64,000 nt of DNA from contig CM067532.1 in the NCBI GenBank assembly GCA_034509925.1, positions 945,642 through 1,009,641 on the forward strand, given 5' to 3'. The notes beneath the pieces were generated by a model, which ran no database searches, was not told the origin of the DNA, and worked only from the letters and a program-made list of their open reading frames with translations. Source of the stretch: Hirudinaria manillensis (taxonomy: Eukaryota; Annelida; Clitellata; Hirudinida; Hirudinidae). The translations under genes were made by a program, and so were the position numbers. Shown here one piece after another: positions 12,302 to 24,839 of this stretch. Positions within the stretch are counted from its first letter, which is position 1, and every line of letters begins with the position of its first letter.

Positions 12302-12806
12302 TCTGAAAACGATGCATTCGCAAAATTACGCGGCCAACGAATGTTATTATTCAATGTTTTGGAGACTGCTAGATGGCTGATTTGATAATGTCATGTTGTA
12401 ATTTTTAAAAAAAAGATATACCTGTATTGTAAAATGTTTAATTTACCACCTTTTTCAACAATCTGATACGAAAATGAATCCTGTTGACATTTGTATAATT
12501 GAATATTTTTATTATCTATTAGTGACGTATTAATATTTTAAAAACAATCTTAATTTTTACAATTAAATACTTTCACCAAAGCATCATCTCATCTTTTACG
12601 ACACATGATTTTATCACATTTAGTATCCAGTGGCTATTTTGTTAATCATCTGCATCGAGTTATCTGCCGTTACGTCACTAAGTGCTTCAGTTGGTAGAAC
12701 AGTTGATTTGGTTAATTTTTTCTTCTTTCGTACACGTTTATTAGAACAGATTTATTTCTATATAAAAGTCACAACTTGTGGTTAACGCCTACTGCCGAGC
12801 GTAACA
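12302..12806. promoter_or_regulatory. Shared promoter region of UBAP1 and SNAP29
   Basis: Only 505 bp separate the two start codons. A TATA box (TATAAAA, 12761-12767) sits 40 nt before the SNAP29 ATG, implying a 5'UTR of about 15 nt. Two TGACGTA-type CREB/ATF sites occur at 12523-12530 and 12670-12677 (reverse). The UBAP1 side shows no TATA box. Co-regulation is inferred, not shown. Confidence 0.55.
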
Positions 12807-15765
12807 ATGTACGGAAGAAATCCCTTTGAAGACGATGACGACGATGAGTATTCGTTTGCCTCTCAAGCCAAGAAGAAAAATGCCATAGCCTCCAGTGGAG
12901 TTGGGTTCAAGTCCAACGGATCCTCGAACCCTTTTGAGGAGGATGAGACAGAACGTACTTTTGGTCCAAGGAAAACCCCAGCTGAAGATGCTGCCACCAA
13001 AAGGCAGATGTTAATCCAGAATTCAATGAATCGACAACTCGAGTCTACGACCAGATGTCTTGCTACAATTTACGACACCGAAGCTATCGGAGTGGCTACA
13101 GCAGAGGTACGATTTGACATCTGTTTGCACCATTTGTTAGCTATATATATAATATATTATAAGTGCATTGATCTTTAACTTAGCCTTAACTCATCATAAA
13201 CATATTCTTTAAGAATTATTTTTTAAAATTTGAGCAATGTAGCTGTAGACTAACGAATTGAATATGGGGAAATGTTGGCTAGCTCGACAGCTAATATGTT
13301 CAATCCATTTTGTAACTATAATCATAACCGAAACATCTCCATCGTTCGGCTAACAACAACTCCACTATTTTTTAACACATTATCACATCATGCCATCAAA
13401 ATAGTCACGTCAACTGATGCTATGTACACACCACGTTCTTTTGAATCTAAGAAGTCTTTTTGAATTCCATTTCCACAGGAGCTCGTCCAGCAAGGCGAGA
13501 AGTTGGACAACGTCGAGAGAAATGTCGACAAAATCCTCGACCACACGAAAGAGTCCCAGAGGCACCTCAACAGCATCAAGAGCGTTTTCGGAAGTTTCAA
13601 GAACTGGTTGAGCGGGGATGGAAAGAAGAATGGCACCTCCTCACAGTCTGCCCCGGTAAAAGACAGGCGAGTGTTTTAGAGCTTCTGATTGGTCAGGATA
13701 AATAGGAGTTAGGGTTAAATTTGTAGCTGTTGAAGCAATTGGTGCAGACGATTTGCTGCGGTGTCATTTGGTGCTTTTCAAAATGTCTCGCTGGTTGATG
13801 TTTGAGTTGGGAATTGTGAATTCTGATATCACTATCACGATCATCATGGTGACCTCCATCTCATCTTAATAGATATTACCACCACAAGTTTCTTTATGGT
13901 CATTGTCTTCACCATCATCATCAACATTTAAATAGAGAATTGTGAATTCCAAGTGATGTTGAAATTGTACATTGGTGTTTTGTTGGTCCATATTATTACA
14001 CACTTTCAATTTGAAAAGAAACTAACCTCACAATTCTCGCATGTCAATTAGTAAAATCAACATTGGAAGTCATTATTATGCGAATGAATGTATAAATAAC
14101 AAATTATATAACTACAAATTATCTAAATTATAAATGCAATAAATTTCAGCTAATTTCACTTAAGCATTAAATCACATTCACATTCAGTTAGTCTTGTTCA
14201 GTATATGGATTAAATAATATTTAATATTATATAATATATATAATAAATATTATTTATTAAATATTATAAATTCTATAATATTATAGTATATAATATAAAA
14301 TAACTATTTAATTATTAAAATGGCTGTATAATGTCAGTCTGAATTGTTTTAATGACACCCTGTTTGTTTGTATCCATCCATCCGTGCTACTATTGTGACC
14401 GATTGCTTGATGGATCGATCGATGACTCCCAATGAGTCTTTGCTTTCCATTTCCAGGTCCAACAGTGAACTCTCGAAGGTGCTCGCCTCGACTTCTTCCA
14501 GGAAGGAGGACCATCCTGCCGTCAAGAGCTACGACGTCAAGGGGTTCTACGACGCAGACGTCGTGGACTTCAAGGATTACGATCCCGACAGTTTCGGAAG
14601 GTTTGTTGTTGTTGTTGTTGTCGTCATTGTTGTTGTTTCATGAAACAAACGAATAGCGATTGGAATGATGAATTGTGCTGATGTGGGGAGTTTACTTCAG
14701 GGTTTAGGAAGTTAAATGGATTTATAGAAATTAAGCTTGGACATTGCGTGCGTGTGTTTGTGTGTGCCTGCGTGCGTGTGTTGACAAATAAGCATGTTAA
14801 GTCATGGGATGATTTGATAAGTAATATTGATTCAAAATAGGAAGAAATCCCGGTGTTTTCATGACTTGTAATTTTATTATTTATGGTTTCTGTACTCGTG
14901 AACTGAAATATCTATATAAAGAATATATATATATATAATATATATTATATAATGTATATAAAGAATATTTATTTATAGACATTTGCAATCAAATATTATT
15001 TGTCAGTACATAACGATTACATTTGCTACAAAAAACATGGCAAGAGTTTTAAGGAAGTTATCATTAAACAGATGCGAATACTTAATTTAAGTTGTTTGTC
15101 ATTCAAATTAAAGTTACAAACAGAAACCTCATTTTATAGGTCAAGTTCGAGCAATGAGGTCGGTTCAACTGGTGGCAACAACCAGGCCAGGTCGGTGCTG
15201 GGTCACTCGACTAAGGCAACAACGTGGAACGATTACGAAAAGGGACTTGAAGACAACTTGAGTGAGTTTGTTGTTGTTGTTGTTTACATCAATCTTTATT
15301 TTCATTGAGAAAAATTGAGAGGATCATCATCAAGACGCTAGCGTACGGAATAAATCCGTCCGTTCGTTCATTTATCAAGTACTTTGATTAATATTTTAAT
15401 TCTGTAAAATTAACATAAATTCAAGGCCTTAATTAGCCATTAATAAGCCAGACTTCTAAATGCATAAATCTGATCTCAACCTCCCCTGCCTCATTAATAA
15501 GCCATTTATAAATGTATGAATCTCATCTTTCTATCTCCCCCTACCCACCCAACCTCCCCATCTCTTAACGTTTACAAACCCTGTTCATGAATTTTCAGAC
15601 TTGATGTCAAACGGACTGAGTAACCTCAAGTCCCTGGCGATGGGAATGAACTCGGAGCTGACGGCCCAGAACGAACAGCTGGACAGGATCAACACGAAGG
15701 TCGACAGGTCCGACGTCAAGATACGCAACCAGAACATGCAGATGAGGCACATACTTGGAAAGTGA
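12807..15765 (+). CDS. SNAP29: SNAP29, Qbc-SNARE
   Basis: SNAP29 supplies two SNARE helices for fusion of autophagosomes, endosomes and Golgi vesicles. Five exons: 12807-13106, 13479-13666, 14457-14600, 15140-15261, 15599-15765; 306 residues (human 258). The N-terminus carries NPF motifs (RNPFEDD, SNPFEEDE) that bind EH-domain proteins. The Qb helix spans about residues 85-145 with layer-zero Gln at about 105 (LVQQGEKLDNVERNVDKI) and the family run HLNSIKSVFG. The Qc helix is the last about 60 residues (SELTAQNEQLDRINTKVDR, layer-zero Gln in AQN). There is no palmitoylated Cys cluster and no membrane span, as expected for SNAP29 rather than SNAP25. Intron 2 must use a GC donor (GACAG|GCGAGT) for the frame to hold with acceptor 14456; both nearby GT alternatives give the wrong phase. 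A TATA box is at 12761. Confidence 0.92.
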
Positions 15766-18235
15766 AAGCATGGCCAAGGAGGAGGAGGAAGAAGAGGCGG
15801 AGTCAACGAGCCGGACGGGATTTTCGGCCGTGCTATTTTTGGACAGCGAGGCTCTTCGACGGCATGGGAGAATGCGTGCGACGTTCGTAGGAGTCGTGCG
15901 AAATGTGTTTTTGTTTTCTTTCTTTTCCTTAAATTTCATCTTAAATTGTGATTATTTCTTGACACGTCTTGTTCACAACCCGGCCCGTGCTGCCCGTAAG
16001 CACCCCATGGAGAGGGGGAGGAGATTGTCATAAACATAAAAATGATAGGGACCTGTAGTGCCCATATCCTCGTGGCATCACGTGATTTCACCTTATCATC
16101 ATCATCATCATCATCATCGTTATTTTTGGACGGTCAGTCAAAGGTCGTGCCATCTTTATTTCTGTAAAACATTTGTTTCTTTCAATATATTCCACAGTTC
16201 TTTGTCCGCAATTTGACGCTAAACATCGCAGTCATCGTCGTCGTCATGTTTCGCTTCTGCAGCATGTTTTGAAGCGGAGAGATTAACTTCTTGAGGTCTG
16301 CTTGTGTTCAGCAACTCGAGTCGGGTCGCTCGAAGGGCGACTGAACTTTTCCCTCGGCTTTTGAGGTCGTCAGTTGGGATGCGATGGGTGTGTTAAACTG
16401 TACACGAGGCGTCTGCTCCCTTTTACTTGTATGATAATTCTGTGAATTTCCACGTCTTGATTAAATCGGTTGTGACTTGTCCCTGCAAATCTGGCATTTC
16501 ATCGTTCAGATTATAAAACATGAATATTTTATTTTTTTAATGGCACCAGATGCATGCATGTATGCGTGCATTTGTGTGCGCATGGGGTCGTGGACACTGG
16601 ATCGTGATTTCGACATCTCAATGGCAGGATAATGTTTATTTCATTTTTAATTCAATATGAATTCCAATGAATTTGAAGCAATCACTGATATTGAATCAAA
16701 GGCCATATGATTGGTGTGCTGGTGATTCTGGAAAAAAAACAGCCAAATTGAAACCGAAAGCCTTCTTCTTCTCGTAAGGGAGAGAATGAAACTAAATTGA
16801 GCGAACGGAAAGCACATCCGAGAGCAATTTTTGCCAAAACCCGAGCGAGATCAGCCGAGCTCGGAGAAATCTGCTTACGGAAAGCCAGGTAGGTACTGCA
16901 GGTGAGTGACGAGCTACGACCGCAAAAGTGAGTGGCAAGGTGAACTGAAGACCTCACGGTGACAGTTTTGACATTTCGTCAGAAAAATATAAATATAAAT
17001 ATATGTAAATAGCAGAAACTCCTGCGCTATTATAAGGCTGGTGACAGTTGCCAGACAAACGAGAAGAAAATAAACTAGAGAGGTACCTGTGGTTAGTGAA
17101 CACCTGTAATTGATTAAGTGATTAATTAATAAAAAGGTAATCGGACATCAGGTAAATAAAGCGTGCTTTGCGTGTGTCATCGGCGGCCCGAGCGGCCTCG
17201 GACGTCCGGCATGGCCGCGAGTCGTGCATTACCCGCACCACTTAAAACGCAGGACTTTTGTCAAATCTTGGAAATTTCAGTGTGTTGTGCTGATAATGGT
17301 TGAAATTCAGAAGTGAGCCTGAAATCAATAGTCATCAATAATCCTGTTGGTAACCTTATAACAGTGATGAAGGTGATAATGGTGGTGGTGATAAGATATT
17401 AACTTATTGCTAATAACGAGCAGGTATTGATATTATGCCGAGCAAAACCTCAAAGCAAACTAATAGCCATATATATATTTTTTTAACTACCTATGGTATA
17501 TTCACCTTTTTGTAAAGGTATAAAGGCATAAATGGAACATTACGAGAGAAGTTGTCCATGATGACGAGAGCCGAGATTGGCACGCCAAGGTCAATTCCAA
17601 AGACATCGCCATCGCTATTGATTGCCATAGCAACATGAAAAATGGCCGCTCGAATTATTGCACGACGACTGCCCATTTATCGGTCGACCGAAATTGTCGG
17701 AGCAGGCAACCGATCGCGTTTATCGAGACTCGCGTTCTTCACACGTTACATCAAAAGAAAGCCTCGAAACACACGAGGTATCCACACGATACCCTCTCGT
17801 AGCTTAAGGCATCGCAAAGCCTGCGACAGACCCCAGAATAAAACAAAAATCCTGCCAACTCGTCTGAAAAACATCTGCAAGAAAACGGTTCACGACGACA
17901 ACGGCAACATCCGTTTCGAGAAGCCGACTCCAGAATCTGGAAGAATTCCAAGACACGTTTGAAATTTCATCAGTCTTGAATTTGAACGTGCAGTCGACCA
18001 ACAAAATCCTTAGACTTTCGAACGAACTCAGAGTTCCAAAAACACTCCCGGTGCAAGAAATCGACGCAAACATCGACAGAAAACAAAGCCGAGTCAAATG
18101 TTGATCTGCGGAATCCTTGGACATACGAGACGTACGACTTTGAACGTTGACATTTTGAAAGCACGAAAAGCACCGAACCAGAAGATTGGAAACAAAATAA
18201 TGTTAAAAATAACAAATAATCTGTTAGGTGAATCA
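15766..18235. other. Intergenic region between SNAP29 and VAP
   Basis: No recognised gene. It contains the SNAP29 3'UTR, a (TCA)n run near 16095, and a CpG-containing segment 17560-18150 with two overlapping plus-strand frames. One of these, 17642-17962, is a basic 106-residue frame starting MAARIIARRLPIYRS, close behind an X-box palindrome at 17621-17634 (ATTGCCATAGCAAC). No homology is recognised for either frame, so they are not called as genes. Confidence 0.45.
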
Positions 18236-18462
18236 TTTATTGATTGAAGCAAATAAAAAATAAGGTAATTCAAAATCAACATCGCGAGTCCCAAATTAAG
18301 ATGCCAAAAATATTACGGAAATCATCACGCATTGCTGACGAGGCAATCCTTGCAGAAAATCAGACGCATTGATGACGACGATGATGATAATGATGATGCA
18401 GGGGGGTAGAATCCAGGCAGAACTTCTTCTCGACCTTTGTAGGGTCGACGGAACCTCTAAAA

Positions 18463-19299
18463 TCACATGAAAAACTTTCCGAGGATGATTCCAAAGATGA
18501 ACATGACGATCAAGTAGAAGATTGGCGGCAGGGGCCCCAAGAATTCGAGAGTGCCTCTTTCGTGTCGGATGATCACCCTCTGCTTGGCAGGAGTCGTCTG
18601 CTCGAGATGAGGCTGGTTGGATACGGAAACGTTCCTCAGTCTGACGCCCTCGTCGGAGAGCTTCCTGTTCTCGGTTCTGAGTTTCTCCAGTTCGGAAACG
18701 AGTTGCGGAGTGTCGTCTTTGGGAACGGCTTCCGCTAGGCCTTCCTCTGGCCTCTCCCGATCCGAAGTGACGTCCAGGTTTTCTTTCACCTCCGAGGGCT
18801 TGGGCGACTCCTTGGTCAAACTCGCCTGCTGCTTGACTTGGAAGTTGTCACCACTGCTGGGCATGGTGGCATTCACGGCGACAGACGGTTTGCTCACGTA
18901 TTCTCCCTCTGCCATCTGCGGCATAACGAAGACACACTTCAGCTTGGTATCTGTGACCTGGCTCGGCAATGCGTTCTTCCAGGCCTCTTCGGTCGACTCC
19001 AGGGTTCCAGGAGGTGCCAACATGGACATCACCATAAACTTGTCGACGATTTTTTCATTCGCGTCGTTCTTTAACGGCTGGAGAGATAGAGTTATGACCA
19101 CTTCTTGATCAGGGCCGATTATGCCGCTGTTGGGTCGGACGCAGTATCTCATAGGAGCCGTGGTTCTGACTTTGTACACCACATTCTGCTTGGTCGGATT
19201 TCTGAGGCGCAATTCACTTGTTACAACGTTCGTAAAGGGGCCGACAAATTTTAACTCGGTTGAAGGGTCAATGACTAATATTTGCTCGGCCTTCGGCAT
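18463..19299 (-). CDS. VAP: VAP (VAMP-associated protein), intronless
   Basis: VAP is a tail-anchored ER protein that binds FFAT motifs of lipid-transfer proteins at membrane contact sites. One exon of 278 codons. The ATG chosen is 19299 (MPKAEQILVIDPS); the open frame extends seven codons upstream only through a TTG. The MSP domain covers about 5-125 with the hallmark LKFVGPFTNVVTSELRLRNP and YCVRPNSGIIGP. The FFAT-binding Lys87 and Met89 fall in DKFMVMSMLAPPG at the same numbers as in human VAPB. A Ser/Glu-rich linker follows, then a short coiled coil (VSELEKLRTENRKL, about 203-220), and a C-terminal membrane anchor from about 256 (IFYLIVMFIFGIILGKFFM). AATAAA on the minus strand at 18241-18236 fits a 3'UTR of about 225 nt. 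Vertebrate VAP genes have several introns, so intron loss or retroposition is possible, but the frame is intact. Confidence 0.95.
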   Translation of the reverse strand: MPKAEQILVIDPSTELKFVGPFTNVVTSELRLRNPTKQNVVYKVRTTAPMRYCVRPNSGIIGPDQEVVITLSLQPLKNDANEKIVDKFMVMSMLAPPGTLESTEEAWKNALPSQVTDTKLKCVFVMPQMAEGEYVSKPSVAVNATMPSSGDNFQVKQQASLTKESPKPSEVKENLDVTSDRERPEEGLAEAVPKDDTPQLVSELEKLRTENRKLSDEGVRLRNVSVSNQPHLEQTTPAKQRVIIRHERGTLEFLGPLPPIFYLIVMFIFGIILGKFFM

Positions 19300-21724
19300 C
19301 GCAGCTGATTTATTTATCAATACTTCCCCAGAATAAAATAGCTAAAATATTCTCGGACACTCCGCCCTCAGGTGTCGTAAACGCAGTAAAAAGACGTAGC
19401 CCGGATTCACACGGGGGATATTGTTGTGGAGATCGGAGATGACAATACTCTATTTCTGTTTTCTTAGAATTAAGAAATCGTTTTAAATAGTTTTAAAACT
19501 TTGTTTTTATTTATTTATTTTTATAAAAAAATTATTTAGCTACGTTCCGAATTACTCACTTGGATCTAGAATTATTTATTTACATCTGAAATGTTTGCAA
19601 GATGACGAAACATACAAAATAAAATAAACAAAGGTGCTTTTAATTTTTAATCTCTTTTTGTGACAACTTGACCATCGCTATAGTGATCTTCATTAATTCG
19701 AATTAATATCAATGATTCCAGTTCTTATGTTAATCTAGATTTAATTTCCCTAATACAATGAGTCACCGTAAAAAATGCATGAATCTGAAGCTTTATTAGT
19801 TGTGAAATTAATATTACATTTCACCACCAGCTTTTAGTACACGATTAAAAGGTATAAGCATGTGATTTGTTGATAAACTTACTGCAACTTTGTCTGCTAG
19901 GATGTTTTCAAATGTTAACTATAAATATGGTAACGAAATAAAAAGTTGTGATGAAATCGTTTATTGTATTTTTTCTCTCTGGATTCAGACTAAAACTGAA
20001 TCACAATAAATACTACTTCAACAAAGTCAAGGAATTTTTCAAAAGTTTTCTAAACTTTCTCTAAATTAGTGACTTTTTCAAAACCCGTATTGAAATCTCA
20101 TCTCTAGGTTGCCCCAGTTTAATGGAGCCAAACAATGAAATGTGGACAGGTGATCAACTTGGGGCGTTACCATCTTCGTCAGAACCCACGGAGGGAAATA
20201 TATATATATACTACAATATTGTATGCTAAATATTAAATTTAAAAACTAAATATGTTTATTCTTCTCCTTGAATCATCTAGTGACCTAAGCTGAAGTAATT
20301 TGCGCCCTTGGGGAGGGAAGGCCCTTTGCCTCAAATTTTTTTGGTCAACAAAGTGCTGTATCTAGGGAGCAAATGAGGAGATAAATTGTAAAACGGTTTA
20401 AATGCCGGCGCGTGAAAATGTAGAAATATCGGATATTTCTCGATTAAGAATATATTTTGTAAAAGAATCAAAAAAAAAAAAGATTCTTCTAACAATCTAA
20501 TACTCGTAAAAAATGGAGTGAAATGCGATTTCTAAATCTTAAACGGACTGCTTTCGTAACTCATGTGAATTCAATATCTTAATTAAATTAATATTACGCT
20601 CAATTGTTTTTTAATTAATTTATATTTTGGTGCATCGTTTTTCATTTGAAGATAAGTTTTTTTCTTTTTTTTATCTGATTTACAAATCAGAGTTTTCTGA
20701 GCACAGAGAAAATATTTTTTTCTCTTTTTGCAAAACTCGATTTTATTGCATGTTTTTAATTGGTCCCATTGTTCAGTGGGAATAGATAAAGGAATAGCAA
20801 TTTAACTGATAAAGAGGTGGCCTTTCTCGACTCAACTTGCGAATAAAGAAACGTTATTAATATCGAATTCATTGCTGAATAATTGTTATAATAATTGTCG
20901 GTAATTATTCGAATTGGAAACATAAACAAAACGCAGTGGTTTCAAGATTTATTAGACGTGGCGCATTTAATTTTGAATTTCAATCTGAAAAACTCCTGAA
21001 AAGATATCATCAGTTTTGAGTTAAAAACAACACAAAGATCCCTTTTTTCTTCCCGCGCGCAGATAAACCTTCCATAGCAAATCCTGATGATGCTTTATGG
21101 AAGACAGGAAAATGATGAACGTGATTAGAACGAAAAACGATGCTTCTGGATAATTTAATTTTTGTAGCGCACACAATCGAATATTATTCCTTGACCAGAG
21201 CCGAAGCAAAATGATAAGCACACAACAAAACCACGTACTGCTCGGTACAAGGTCCATGACAAAAAATATATATTTTATATATATATATAAAAACAAAACA
21301 TTATGAGCACGATATTCGAAACAATAACAAAGAAATATCAACAAAGAAATTGAAAGTTCAGGCACAATTGACACATTTAATTAAACATTTTTTTAAAAAT
21401 ATTTTTACCGACACAAAATGATGACGATTTGTCTCCTTGATATCATAATAAGTTAATACTTCATAATGCGTGACTAAAAAGATAATAATAAAATAAATAA
21501 TAGAATAATAATAATAATTTAATTTTAAAAAGCATAATAAAACCCAAAAGAATTAAATACGATATGTGGAAATGTACAGGCACGTTACAAGTGGAAAAAC
21601 CCATTTTTATCAATACCTCTGTGAGTAGTATAGCATCAACTCAGATGTTTTATAATACATCTCTGTCCCTCATTATTCACAAGAATTATAATTATATAAT
21701 AACATTAGCATGAATAATAACAGC

Positions 21725-21779
<55 letters not shown>

Positions 21780-21840
21780 TTAACATAATTATATTGTTAT
21801 TATAATAGTATGATTATTATTATTAATAAATAAAAGGCAT
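19300..21840. other. Intergenic region between VAP and Jun
   Basis: AT-rich spacer with no supported gene. It contains poly-T tracts, a run of (AAT)n at about 21722-21777, and possible distal Jun 3'UTR. The minus-strand frame 21021-21374 is AT-rich, shows no family signal and is left out. Confidence 0.5.
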
Positions 21841-24002
21841 TATTTTATTCTTCTGGGAACCGAATCCACTTCGGACTCCAATGCGCAATGTTCGTTCGAT
21901 GCATATTTAAACGTTTAAATATTTATAAATAATTATTATAAATATTTAACAATTAATAACGATTTATTATTTTTAAAAAAACCGTTCGCCCTTCTTATCA
22001 GTTAGTAGTTCCTTGCAGGATGAATAGATGCAGACACGTAGGTGATGATAAGAACAAAGAACAAAATGTAAATAAAAAGAAAATAATAACAAACCAAATC
22101 GTCTAACGTAGGATACCTGAGCTATACCCAAAGGCACGATAGATCACATCCCCTGGTCACGTGGTTCATGACCTGGCATTTCAATTGGTCGACCTCGCTG
22201 CGCAGGCGCGTCACGCGCTCGGAGTAGGTGGAGTTAAGCCCCCTGAGGTAATCGACCTCCGCCCTGAGAAAGTTGATCTTTTCCAGTTTCCTGTTCCTAC
22301 ACCTGGTGGCGGCCAGACGATTCCTTGCCCTCTTTCTCTGGAGTTTTATGTACTCTTGGTCGGCCTGGTCGAAGGACATTGGGTAAGAAGTAGGGGTTCG
22401 TGTTGCTGTAGTTGTTGCTTTCAGTGTCGTCGCTATTGTTGTTGAAGGTTCCGCTTTTATGCTGCTCGAGTTGGCTCCTTGAATCATCATCGATTTGGTT
22501 TGTGTTTTGGTTGCTGAAGTTGACGATGATTTATCGATGAGAAATTCATCGAACTGTTCGCGAAGCTGACTATCGTTTAACAGTTCGTCTGCCACGTAAT
22601 CGGGCATCGATTCTGCTTTCTGTCTCCTGAACAGTCTTCGCTTCGCTTCGACGGTCATCGTGCATCTGGGCGTATCGCAATCGACCCCGAATAGCGAATG
22701 GCTTGAGCCTCTATCCGAGGTTGGCCGGATCTGATGCTCCTTGTTGCGTCGGCTCGTTATTTCGACAGATTTGAGCAAATCGACGCTGGTTCCTGAATAG
22801 TGGGATACGGTGTTTCCAGCGTCAAAAGACGAGTAATCGCTGCACAAACCGCCCGAATTTGAATCAAGACTGCTGCAGGAAAACTCCATAAAATGTGAAG
22901 GTTCCTCTTTAAAGACTTGCTTTGTGTTTGAAGATTCGACTCGGAGTTTATGGCCCGAGCTGAAAAGAGTTTCCTGTCGGCAGGTCTTGTTTTCCTGTTT
23001 ATTTCTAAGCAAATCGCTGTGATTGATGGTGGAATTGCTAGCTGGTAGTGAGGCGTATTGCCTGATGTCGCTGTTGTAGCCAGTCGTAGTCACGAAGTTA
23101 GCCGGTCCGCGGAGACGCGAATCGCACTCAGCTTGGCTGACAAAATGCCTCTCTGAACATCCGACAGAAGCTCGAATCGTTGGTTGCAGACTTTGCGAAA
23201 AGATTGAATTTCCGGTGACACAAATGCCGTTCGCCGGTTCAGTTTCGTTACCGTTTGAAAAGAAGATTCCGGCTTTCGATTGATCGAAAATCTGCCAGTT
23301 CAACTCGGAAATGTCCTCCTCCATTTCGCTTTCGATTTCGGTTTTGACCGAAATGTCGGAAAACCCCGAGTCGAAACTGTTGAATCGCGCCTCCATATTT
23401 GGCGTTACTTTTCCCGAAATGTTCACGAATTCTCTCACAGAGGTCGCTTTCATTTCAACATTTGCAGAAAAATCCTCGTGAAAATCGACGCTTTCAGTTT
23501 GCGATGCACTAGGTGGAGCAGTGTAGTCATAGCCCGAACTCTTCGATTCTTCCGACCCGGGCGCGTCCCTGGGGCAGCCGCTGGGGGTAGGAGTAGCAGT
23601 GAGGGACAACTCCTGCTGGAGCTGGAAGAGATAATTGTCCAGATCCGGAGTGGACAGCTTCACCATGTCGACGTCCGGAGATGCAAGAACAATCGGGAGA
23701 TTGTCCTCGACGGTGGAGCAGTTGGGGTGACAATTGCCGACTGTACCGGACGTGGTGGTGGAAAGGATGGATTTCGAACGTCCGTGCTCTCTGCAGCCGG
23801 ACAACCTCGAGCTGTCGATTTCGTTTCCGTCGTGAAACGTCAACATTCTCAGAGGTGGATTGTTCCGCCTCGCTTGGCTGAAGTCGAGTGTCAGGGAGGA
23901 CTTTCTGTGCGTCGAAGATCGGATCGCTGGTCCATCCTCTGGTCGATTTTGTAGCAGTGAGAAGGTATTAATGCCATCTCTGAGATATGAGTGACCTTTC
24001 AT
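21841..24002 (-). CDS. JUN: Jun, bZIP subunit of AP-1, intronless
   Basis: Coding part is 24002-22122, 626 residues, one exon, as is usual for jun genes. Jun dimerises with Fos/ATF proteins and binds AP-1 sites downstream of JNK. The C-terminal bZIP starts at about 549: a basic region (RKRARNRLAATRCRNRKLEK, with the redox-sensitive Cys at about 568), then a leucine zipper, then the Jun signature CQVMNHVTRGCDL. The N-terminus has the delta/JNK-docking block: SLTLDF at about 36-41, LASPDVDMVKLSTPDLDNYL at about 107-124 with SP and TP sites at 108 and 118, and TATPTP at 135-140. These match the regions around Ser63/Ser73 and Thr91/93 of human c-Jun. The long Ser-rich middle makes it nearly twice the human length (331). 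The 3'UTR is AU-rich with a minus-strand AATAAA near 21848, consistent with an unstable early-response mRNA. The ATG lies in a hairpin loop (see findings). Confidence 0.93.
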
Positions 24003-24013
24003 AATGAGGTCAC
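23991..24013 (-). promoter_or_regulatory. Hairpin around the Jun start codon
   Basis: On the plus strand GTGACCT (23991-23997) and AGGTCAC (24007-24013) are perfect inverted repeats around a 9-nt spacer holding the ATG (24002-24000). In the mRNA the AUG sits in the loop of a 7-bp stem. As DNA the arms are AGGTCA nuclear-receptor half-sites in an everted arrangement. Confidence 0.6.
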
Positions 24014-24688
24014 CTAGAAGGAGAATTGTGATTTGCTGGCGTTGTTCTTATTGAGACACCTTGACAAGATCGAAGAAAACATATCGATTTTGTAAATAAT
24101 AAGAATTAATCACGTTTATATCCTCAAGTTAAGAAAATGTTTTACTGGTTAAGTAGCCATCACAAGAACTTTGTTAATGAATTATTGATTTAAAATGTTA
24201 AAAGTGAATAATAAAATTCAAAATAATTAGTAAAATTTTTGCGGGATGTTACAGTTTCGTTTGCCTCGTACAAATGTTTTCTGAAATAAATGGGCCTTGG
24301 AACGAACGAATGAACGAATGAATGGATGAACGAATGAAATAATAAATTAAATTAATATAATTTATTTAATAAATTGATTAATTGAGATAAACCAACCCAT
24401 CGTGATCATTTCCTCTTCTTTATTCCTTCGACACTTGAACAACACACACAAATCCACATCAAGACTTTTAGGCAGCGCTTTGAATGTTATAAAAACGCAG
24501 AAGAAAAATCGTTTAAAAAATCTCCCTTTTATCCATCCTTATGCAAACTGGAAGCCACATTTCTACCGATAAAAGCCTGAAGAGACGAGAAATGGTCGCT
24601 CCAAGATTTCTTCAAAACCTGAGTTTACTGAATTGAATTACTGAGTTTTTCATTCATCCAAAGAAGTCCCAAGACGTGAGTAAATCAA

Positions 24689-24746
24689 TGACCGTCAGTG
24701 GTTAGAGCGTTCCTCAGTTGCAGTGTTCGAATCCTGCCTCGCTCCC
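24689..24746 (+). repeat. tRNA-like Pol III promoter relic (SINE or decayed tRNA)
   Basis: An A-box-like TCAGTGGTTAGAGCG is followed about 25 nt later by a perfect B box, GTTCGAATCC. The spacing between D and T arms is too short for an anticodon arm, so it is not an intact tRNA. A second, weaker match lies at 44080-44115 (CAGTGGCTTAG then GATTCGAACCC). Confidence 0.45.
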
Positions 24747-24839
24747 TTCTGTCTATTCTCGCCAGCGATTCAACAGTTTGTGTTCAAACTTCGGCCAGAT
24801 CCGGTGGTTATAAAAGGACGGAGAAATCTAAATTTAGAA

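Noticed and set aside
13653-13670. GT donors for SNAP29 intron 2 (CCG|GTAAAA or CGA|GTGTTT)
   Set aside because: Both end the exon at phase 0, which puts an immediate stop or wrong frame after acceptor 14456; only the GC donor fits phase 2.
23280-23954. 224-codon ORF antisense to Jun
   Set aside because: Shadow of the Jun coding sequence with no family features.
24689-24746. Intact tRNA gene
   Set aside because: The distance between the A and B boxes leaves no room for an anticodon arm, and no acceptor-stem pairing is found.
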